A stretch of 7,542 nt of DNA. Source: Rhodobacterales bacterium CG2_30_65_12. GTDB lineage: Bacteria; Pseudomonadota; Alphaproteobacteria; Rhodobacterales; Rhodobacteraceae. Shown one piece after another: positions 1 to 4,279 of the stretch (the first letter of the stretch is position 1; each line of letters begins with the position of its first letter). The notes beneath the pieces are model-generated. The model ran no database searches. It was not told the origin of the DNA and was given only the letters and a program-made list of their open reading frames with translations. Location of the stretch: the NCBI GenBank assembly GCA_001873585.1, contig MNZL01000133.1, positions 1-7,542 of the forward strand. The letters are read 5' to 3'. Both the position numbers and the translations under genes were made by a program.

Positions 1-48
1 CCCTGTCTCTGTCCTGGCCGGACCTCGGGAACCGAACCCGCACACTTG

Positions 49-85
49 CCGCCGCCTCCCCCCCCCGGAGCGCGGCGGTTTTTTT
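49..85 (+). terminator. Rho-independent terminator facing right, for a gene upstream of the window
   Basis: A seven-base-pair arm at 49-55 (CCGCCGC) pairs with 72-78 (GCGGCGG). After a one-base bulge at 71 the stem continues as 56-59 (CTCC) with 67-70 (GGAG), leaving a loop made only of C. Seven T follow at 79-85, so the U-tract is on the plus strand and the signal stops rightward transcription. No plus-strand stop codon lies in 1-48, so the gene it serves ends before the window. Bases 1-48 hold no other recognisable feature. Read on the minus strand the hairpin has no U-tract, so it is not an obvious terminator for the scaffold gene whose stop codon overlaps the T-run. Confidence 0.8.
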
Positions 86-521
86 ATCTTTCGGCCGTAT
101 CGAACGCCTCAATCGTCGCATCCCAGGCCAGCAGAATCGAGGGGTGGCGATTCTTGAACTCCGCCGCCGGGCGCAAAACTTCCAGCCCGGCGAAGGGCGC
201 CGGCGGGGTAGGCCCGGCCTCGGTGAGCATGGCCAGAAGCGCGGCGCGGCCGGCGGCCAGCGTCGCCCGGTCGCAGCCGATCACCGCGCGCCCGAGCACC
301 GCAGCCGAGGCCTGCCCCAGAGCACAGGCGCGCACGGTCTGGCCGAAATCGGCGATCCGTCCGTTCTCGACGCAGAGATCGACGGTGACGGTGGAGCCGC
401 AGAGCGGTGAGCGTTTCCTCGCACTCGCTTGCGGCGCGGCGAGCTTGGCGGCATGGGGAATATCGGCGGCCAGCGCGAGGATCTGGCGCGAGTAGAGTTG
501 TTCGAGGCTTTCTTCGGCCAT
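84..521 (-). CDS. NifU/SufU/IscU-like iron-sulfur cluster scaffold family protein, divergent metal site
   Basis: A 145-residue cytoplasmic protein with the U-type scaffold layout: an N-terminal helix with SLEQLYSRQIL, the first cysteine loop at residues 40-43 (LCGS), a beta segment ending in the family-like NGRIADF, the second loop at 66-72 (CALGQAS), and a C-terminal helix with NRHPSILLAW. U-type scaffolds receive sulfur from a cysteine desulfurase and assemble or relay Fe-S clusters, using three Cys and one Asp. Here Cys41 and Cys66 are kept, but the usual CGD Asp is Ser43 and the C-terminal RxxC Cys is Ser128; Cys50 and Cys83 are additional. No isc or suf partner gene adjoins it. The start at 521 follows an AAGGGGA ribosome-binding site five bases upstream. 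It diverges from hisI across 64 bp. Family membership is fairly secure; true scaffold activity is uncertain, and a zinc-relay or lost-function homologue is possible. Confidence 0.85.
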   Translation of the reverse strand: MAEESLEQLYSRQILALAADIPHAAKLAAPQASARKRSPLCGSTVTVDLCVENGRIADFGQTVRACALGQASAAVLGRAVIGCDRATLAAGRAALLAMLTEAGPTPPAPFAGLEVLRPAAEFKNRHPSILLAWDATIEAFDTAER

Positions 522-585
522 GGCTTTCCCCTTGGATCGGTTCCCTCTAGATAAAAGGGCAAACCAGCCATGAAAAGGAAAAGTG
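522..585. promoter_or_regulatory. Divergent control region between the scaffold-like gene and hisI
   Basis: This 64-bp gap must hold the start signals of both genes unless they are read from further away. Each side has a clear ribosome-binding site: AAGGGGA at 527-533 on the minus strand and AAGGAA at 575-580 on the plus strand. I could not find a -35/-10 pair with acceptable spacing on either strand. TTGGAT at 532-537 and TAGATA at 548-553 are only ten bases apart. The promoters are therefore inferred from gene layout, not seen. Confidence 0.4.
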
Positions 586-945
586 ATGCGTTTCGACCCC
601 GATCACCTGAAATTCAACGAGGCGGGCCTGGTGCCCGTGGTAGCGCAGGAGGCGGCAACGGGCGAGGTGCTGATGCTGGCCTGGATGAACGCCGAGGCGG
701 TGCGGCGCACGTTGGCGACCGGGCGGGTGACCTATTGGTCGCGCTCGCGGGCCGATTTCTGGGTGAAGGGCGAAACCAGCGGCCATGTGCAGAAGCTGGT
801 GGACCTGCGCGTCGATTGCGACCGCGATACGCTTCTGGTGCTGGTGGAGCAGGAAGGCCCGGCTTGCCACACCAATCGGCGATCATGCTTTTTCACCGCC
901 GTGCGCACCGGTGAGGAAGTGGTGATCCTGGAGCCGATGGAATAG
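586..945 (+). CDS. hisI: Phosphoribosyl-AMP cyclohydrolase
   Basis: HisI opens the adenine ring of phosphoribosyl-AMP, the third step of histidine biosynthesis, in the cytoplasm. The 119-residue protein is the cyclohydrolase alone, without the HisE pyrophosphatase domain fused in enterobacteria. Family blocks in order are LMLAWMN (29-35), VTYWSRSR (48-55), the KGETSGH loop (61-67), the metal-binding DCDRD (77-81) and GPACHTNRRSCFF (91-103). The zinc ligands expected for the family correspond to Cys78, Cys94 and Cys101, and Asp77, Asp79 and Asp81 sit where the magnesium-binding acids are found. An in-frame GTG immediately precedes the ATG at 586. I prefer the ATG because AAGGAA lies five bases before it and the protein then begins MRFDPD. 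The gene is convergent with gluQRS, 61 bp away. Other his genes are absent here, which is common in alphaproteobacteria. Length and motifs look intact. Confidence 0.96.
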   Translation: MRFDPDHLKFNEAGLVPVVAQEAATGEVLMLAWMNAEAVRRTLATGRVTYWSRSRADFWVKGETSGHVQKLVDLRVDCDRDTLLVLVEQEGPACHTNRRSCFFTAVRTGEEVVILEPME

Positions 946-960
946 CGGCATCGGTGGGAT

Positions 961-1004
961 CGGGGCGCTGCCCCGGACCCCGGGATATGTACAGCAAGAT
1001 GAAG
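961..1004 (+). repeat. Dispersed hairpin-plus-tail element, copy A, between convergent hisI and gluQRS
   Basis: A perfect six-base-pair hairpin (CGGGGC at 961-966, loop GCT, GCCCCG at 970-975) is followed by ACCCCGGGATAT and a purine-rich tail ACAGCAAGATGAAG. It shares GGGGCGCTG with copy C and the general order of hairpin, C-rich box, TAT box and AAGA-type tail with copies B and C. It fills the convergent gap almost completely, so it may end transcripts from both sides, but neither strand has a U-tract after the stem. The terminator role is inference. Confidence 0.55.
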
Positions 1005-1006
1005 GG

Positions 1007-1837
1007 TCAGAGGCCGACCAGCGCGCGGGTGTCGGCGGGGGTGAGGCCGGCGGCGCGGTAGTGCCGAATCGCGCGGGCGTCGTCGCGTTTGGCGAGCCGT
1101 TTGCCGGCCTCGTCGCGGATCAGCCGGTGGTGGTGGTAGCTGGGTGTGGGCAGGCCGAGGAGCGTTTGCAGCAGAACGTGGATCGACGTGGCGGCGAACA
1201 GGTCTTCGCCGCGCACGACCTCGGTGATGCCCTGCGCGGCGTCGTCCACCACCACGGCGAGGTGGTAGGAGGTGCCGATGTCCTTGCGGGCGAGCACCAC
1301 GTCGCCGACAGATGCGCGCATGTCCTCGGGCGCGATCACATGAACCCCAGCCCGGGGCGCGGCGGTCTCGGTGAAGCGGATCGGGCCGGTGCGTGCCATC
1401 GCCCGGGCGATGTCGAGGCGGATCGCGTCGCCGGGGCGGCGGCTGGTCATCGCCCGTCCCCGGCAGGGGCCGGGGTAGATCGGCCCGTCAGGGCCATGCC
1501 CCTCCTGCGGTGCCGAGAGCGCGGCGCGAAGATCGGCGCGGGTGCAGGAACAGGGGTAGGTGAGGCCGAGCGCGGCGAGCTGGGCGAGGGCGGCGTCGTA
1601 CGCCGGCAGCCGGTCTGACTGGCGCATCGCCGGTTCGGCCCAGGAGAGGCCGAGCCAATGCAGATCGTCGTAGATTGCCTGTTCGTAGGCCGGGCGACAG
1701 CGGGGCGTGTCGATATCCTCGATCCGCAGCAGAAACTGCCCCCCTGCGGCACGGGCGCGGGCCCATGCCGTGAGCGCCGAAAAGGCGTGGCCAAGGTGCA
1801 AAAGCCCGGTGGGCGATGGGGCGAAGCGAGTGATCAT
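1007..1837 (-). CDS. gluQRS: Glutamyl-Q tRNA(Asp) synthetase
   Basis: GluQRS activates glutamate with ATP without needing tRNA and attaches it to the queuosine at position 34 of tRNA-Asp. The 276-residue protein is the catalytic half of a class I glutamyl-tRNA synthetase and lacks the C-terminal anticodon-binding domain, as expected for this family. It begins with RFAPSPTGLLHLGHAF, with the HIGH-type signature HLGH at 14-17. The zinc site matches the GluQRS pattern: Cys96, Cys98, Tyr121 and Cys125. RGEDL (209-213) and the degenerate KMSKS loop KRLAK (246-250) follow. The start at 1837 is fixed by the conserved FAPSPTG at residue 5, although no good ribosome-binding site precedes it. Its upstream neighbour on the same strand, trmFO, is also a tRNA modifier, but 105 bp and a hairpin element lie between them. 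The protein looks complete. Confidence 0.95.
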   Translation of the reverse strand: MITRFAPSPTGLLHLGHAFSALTAWARARAAGGQFLLRIEDIDTPRCRPAYEQAIYDDLHWLGLSWAEPAMRQSDRLPAYDAALAQLAALGLTYPCSCTRADLRAALSAPQEGHGPDGPIYPGPCRGRAMTSRRPGDAIRLDIARAMARTGPIRFTETAAPRAGVHVIAPEDMRASVGDVVLARKDIGTSYHLAVVVDDAAQGITEVVRGEDLFAATSIHVLLQTLLGLPTPSYHHHRLIRDEAGKRLAKRDDARAIRHYRAAGLTPADTRALVGL

Positions 1838-1879
1838 GGCCGCAGGGTAGAAAGCCGCAGGCCCCGGGTAAACCGGCTT

Positions 1880-1933
1880 TTCTCTGGTCGTGAAATACCT
1901 TCGGGCGGGGATATGGCGGGCAGACAGCGCCCC
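1880..1933 (-). repeat. Dispersed hairpin-plus-tail element, copy C, after trmFO
   Basis: Read on the minus strand the element starts ten bases past the trmFO stop with GGGGCGCTGTCTGCCC (a short GGGC/GCCC stem), then a C-rich stretch and the tail CCCGAAGGTATTT followed by GACCAGAGAA. The thirteen bases CCCGAAGGTATTT and the core GCTGTCTGCCC are identical to copy B, which lies before trmFO in the opposite orientation. It probably closes the trmFO transcript, but there is no run of T after the stem. It lies in the 105-bp gap upstream of gluQRS. Confidence 0.6.
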
Positions 1934-1942
1934 ACCGTGGTT

Positions 1943-3292
1943 TCAGCCCGGCGCGCTGATACCGAGCCAGGCTGACCAGTCTGCCTTCGCCCGGTCGGTA
2001 TAGGCCTTGTAACGATCCTTGCGGCCCCGGCGGCCTGCCTTGAGGCCTTCGACGGGGGGGAACAGGCCGAAGTTCACGTTCATCGGCTGGAAGGTCTTCG
2101 CCACAGCGCCGCCGGTGATGTGGTGGACGAGTGCGCCCATCGCGGTGGTGGCTGGCACCGCCGGCAGGGTCTGGCCGGTGAGTTCGGCCACGGCAAGCCG
2201 ACCCGCGAGCAGCCCCATCGCAGCGCTTTCCACATACCCTTCCACGCCGGTCACCTGGCCCGCGAAGCGAATGTGCGGTTTCGATTTCAACCGCATGTCG
2301 CCATCGAGCAGGGTGGGGGAATTCATGAAGGTGTTGCGGTGGATGCCGCCAAGGCGGGCGAACTGCGCATTCTCCAGCCCCGGGATCATCCGAAACACCT
2401 CGGTTTGCGCGCCATGCTTCATCTTGGTCTGAAATCCGACGATGTTGTAGAGCGTACCCAGCGCGTTGTCGCGGCGCAGTTGGACCACGGCGCAGGCCTT
2501 CACCTCGGGGTTGTGGCTGTTGGTCAGCCCCACCGGCTTCATCGGCCCGTGGCGCAAGGTTTCACGGCCCCGTTCGGCCATCACCTCGATCGGCAGGCAG
2601 CCATCGAAATAGCTCGCTGTCTCACCATCGTGAAACTCGGCCTTGTCGGCGGCCAGCAGCGCGTCGATGAAGGCTTCATACTGGGCCTTGTCCATCGGGC
2701 AGTTGATATACGCGCGGCGCTCTTCTTCGGTCTCGCCCTTGTCGTAGCGCGATTGCGCCCAAGCTCGCCCCATGTCGATGCTCTCGCCGTAGACGATCGG
2801 CGCGATCGCGTCGAAGAACGCGAGCCGCTCGGCACCGGTCTCGGCGATGATCGCCGCCCCCAGCGCTTCGGAGGTGAGCGGGCCGGTGGCGAAAATCCAG
2901 TGGCCTGCGTCGGGAAGCGCGGTGATCTCTTCTTCCACAACGGTCACGTTGGGCAGCGACCGCAGCCGCTCCGTCACGTAGTGCGAAAACGGTTCGCGGT
3001 CGACGGCGAGCGCGCCACCGGCGGGCAGGCGGTGGACGTCGGCCGCTTCCATCGTGAGCGACCCGGCCGCGCGCATTTCCCAATGCAGCAACCCGACCGC
3101 GTTCTGCTCGCTGTCATCGGAGCGAAAGGAATTGGAGCAGACCATCTCGGCGAGCTTGCCGGTCTGGTGGGCAAAGGTGCCGCGCGCCGGGCGCATCTCG
3201 TGGATCACCACGGCGAGCCCGGCTTTGGCGGCGGCCCAGGCGGCCTCGGACCCGGCCATGCCGCCGCCGACGATATGGAGTGTCTGTGTCAT
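1943..3292 (-). CDS. trmFO: Methylenetetrahydrofolate-tRNA-(uracil-5-)-methyltransferase
   Basis: TrmFO is an FAD enzyme that makes m5U54 in the tRNA T-loop, using 5,10-methylene-tetrahydrofolate as carbon source and reduced flavin, not S-adenosylmethionine. The 449-residue protein opens with the Rossmann dinucleotide-binding motif IVGGGMAGSEAAW (7-19) and has HEMRP (31-35). LAEMVCSNSFRSDD (48-61) carries the first conserved cysteine, Cys52; INCPM (196-200) carries the second, Cys198. Near the C-terminus are GGIHRNTF, GQVTGVEGYVESAAMGL, TTAMGAL and FQPMNVNFGLFPP, all typical of the family. The open frame continues 25 residues upstream to an ATG at 3367, but that part translates an intergenic hairpin repeat. 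I therefore start at the ATG at 3292, just before the FAD motif; it lacks a strong ribosome-binding site. The neighbour gluQRS is a second tRNA modifier. All key residues are present. Confidence 0.96.
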   Translation of the reverse strand: MTQTLHIVGGGMAGSEAAWAAAKAGLAVVIHEMRPARGTFAHQTGKLAEMVCSNSFRSDDSEQNAVGLLHWEMRAAGSLTMEAADVHRLPAGGALAVDREPFSHYVTERLRSLPNVTVVEEEITALPDAGHWIFATGPLTSEALGAAIIAETGAERLAFFDAIAPIVYGESIDMGRAWAQSRYDKGETEEERRAYINCPMDKAQYEAFIDALLAADKAEFHDGETASYFDGCLPIEVMAERGRETLRHGPMKPVGLTNSHNPEVKACAVVQLRRDNALGTLYNIVGFQTKMKHGAQTEVFRMIPGLENAQFARLGGIHRNTFMNSPTLLDGDMRLKSKPHIRFAGQVTGVEGYVESAAMGLLAGRLAVAELTGQTLPAVPATTAMGALVHHITGGAVAKTFQPMNVNFGLFPPVEGLKAGRRGRKDRYKAYTDRAKADWSAWLGISAPG

Positions 3293-3320
3293 GCGCCGGG
3301 ATGTAGGCGACCAGGCGGGG

Positions 3321-3345
3321 AAAGAAAAGGGGGCTGTCTGCCCCC
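3321..3345 (-). terminator. Rho-independent terminator of the outer-membrane barrel gene, upstream of trmFO
   Basis: Read on the minus strand, GGGGGC (3345-3340) pairs perfectly with GCCCCC (3334-3329) around a five-base loop AGACA, and TTTTCTTT follows at 3328-3321. This is a standard stem plus U-tract. It lies 68 bp past the stop of the barrel gene and ends 28 bp before the trmFO start, so it should separate the two transcripts. It is formed by the 5' hairpin of repeat copy B read backwards. Confidence 0.7.
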
Positions 3346-3396
3346 TCTTGGCCTGCGGCCAATTCACCCCCGAAGGTATTTGTGGACCAAAGAAGG
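3329..3396 (+). repeat. Dispersed hairpin-plus-tail element, copy B, between the barrel gene and trmFO
   Basis: This is the fullest copy. Hairpin one is GGGGGC/GCCCCC at 3329-3345. Hairpin two is TTGGCC-TGC-GGCCAA at 3348-3362. Then comes a CCCCC box (3367-3371) that could pair with the opening G-run to form a three-way junction, and the tail GAAGGTATTTGTGGACCAAA ending in GAAGG. Its orientation is opposite to both flanking genes. CCCGAAGGTATTT and GCTGTCTGCCC recur exactly in copy C. Elements of this general shape are, to my recollection, common between genes in Rhodobacterales; their function is not established here. Confidence 0.65.
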
Positions 3397-3412
3397 ATAG
3401 ACCGGCGGAGCG

Positions 3413-4132
3413 CTACCAGCCGCCGACACTGCTGAGCAGATCGCGGTGGCCGAAGGTGGTGCCGCTGCCGATGACCTTGGTCAGGCTGAGACCGATGCCG
3501 TTCGCGGCCGGGCCGCCCGCGAGGCTCGCCGTGCGCGCGTAGCCAAGCTCAAGCGACAGATCCTCAGACAGATCGTACCGCAGCCCAGCCGTGAGCTGAC
3601 CAAAATCGCCAAGCAAACTGGTGTTGAAATAGCTCGCCCCGGCGGCGAGGCTGAAGCTATCGCTGAGCCGGTAGTAGCCCTTGACGCGCACGACCGCCGC
3701 GCTGATCGGAACGCTCACCACCCCACGCAGGCCCGTCATCGCCTCGACTTCAAACGGCCCCGAGGCGAAGGCAATCTCGGCACCGGCGCCGTAGCTCTGG
3801 CCGAGCCCCGGCCAGGTTTCATAAAGAGCAAAGGCACCGACGGCAGTGGTCGGCGATACCGCGTAGCCCAGGTGCAGGCTCGCCGCGCCCAGGACTTCGG
3901 TGCTGCCGAGAAAATGCAATCCCTCCGCTGCGGTATCGAGTTGAACGAACACGTCTTCGCCGAGACCGAACTGGGCTTGGGCGGCGGCGCTGCCAGTCTG
4001 CAACGTGGCGCCCCCGGCGGCGGCAAAGTAATGGCCGGCAGACAGGCTGATCTCTGCGCCGTCGAATTCCCAGGCGGTGGCGGGACTGGCGATGAGCAGA
4101 CCGATGGCTGCGGCGCGAAATACACTCGGCAT
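3413..4132 (-). CDS. Probable secreted outer-membrane beta-barrel protein of unknown function
   Basis: A 239-residue protein I do not recognise as a named family. Residues 1-20 form a Sec signal peptide: one Arg, a hydrophobic core AAAIGLLIAS, and an A-x-A site at PATA before Trp21. The mature part has no cysteine and is built from short alternating polar/hydrophobic strands joined by Gly/Ser/Asp-rich turns. Examples are AEISLSAGHYF, VFVQLDTAA, AASLHLGYAV, GLRYDLSEDLSLELGYAR and GIGLSLTKV. This is the pattern of an outer-membrane barrel inserted by the Bam machinery. It ends in Trp, as Bam substrates often end in an aromatic residue, but the last 15 residues do not look like a closing strand. 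The start at 4132 has an AGGGGG ribosome-binding site about six bases upstream. It stands alone between gyrA and trmFO, with its own terminator. Porin-like or YfaZ-type relatives are possible; substrate and role are unknown. Confidence 0.75.
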   Translation of the reverse strand: MPSVFRAAAIGLLIASPATAWEFDGAEISLSAGHYFAAAGGATLQTGSAAAQAQFGLGEDVFVQLDTAAEGLHFLGSTEVLGAASLHLGYAVSPTTAVGAFALYETWPGLGQSYGAGAEIAFASGPFEVEAMTGLRGVVSVPISAAVVRVKGYYRLSDSFSLAAGASYFNTSLLGDFGQLTAGLRYDLSEDLSLELGYARTASLAGGPAANGIGLSLTKVIGSGTTFGHRDLLSSVGGW

Positions 4133-4202
4133 GAAACCCCCTGCCCAAACAACTGACGTTTCATCACTTTAGGGGCCGGTGCGGGCAAATCGCAAGGCCG
4201 CA

Positions 4203-4219
4203 CCGGGCACGCGGCCCGG
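4203..4219 (-). terminator. Possible terminator hairpin after gyrA
   Basis: A perfect six-base-pair hairpin CCGGGC/GCCCGG with a five-base loop lies 61 bp past the gyrA stop. No T-run follows on the minus strand, so intrinsic termination is doubtful. The rest of the 4133-4279 gap holds a short palindrome GCACCGGTGC (4268-4277) and must contain the promoter of the barrel gene, which I could not define. A loose AAAC...GTTT dyad lies at 4147-4161, just upstream of that gene. Confidence 0.3.
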
Positions 4220-4279
4220 ACTGTGGTCAACCGGTCAGATCCGCGACGCGGGCTTCGCCCCGAGCCGGCACCGGTGCAA

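Noticed and set aside
9..45. Minus-strand GGGTTCGGTTCCC followed by GGTCCGGCCA, resembling a tRNA T-arm and CCA end
   Set aside because: The loop base normally A58 is G, the T-stem is incomplete, and the required upstream cloverleaf would have to be built from the terminator hairpin.
3293..3367. 25-residue N-terminal extension of TrmFO from an upstream ATG
   Set aside because: The extension is the translation of the hairpin repeat and precedes the FAD-binding motif that normally starts within the first ten residues.
2120..3400. Long plus-strand open frame (426 codons) antisense to trmFO
   Set aside because: It is the mirror of a strongly supported trmFO gene in GC-rich DNA, its translation is low-complexity with many His, Gly and Arg, and no family motif is visible.
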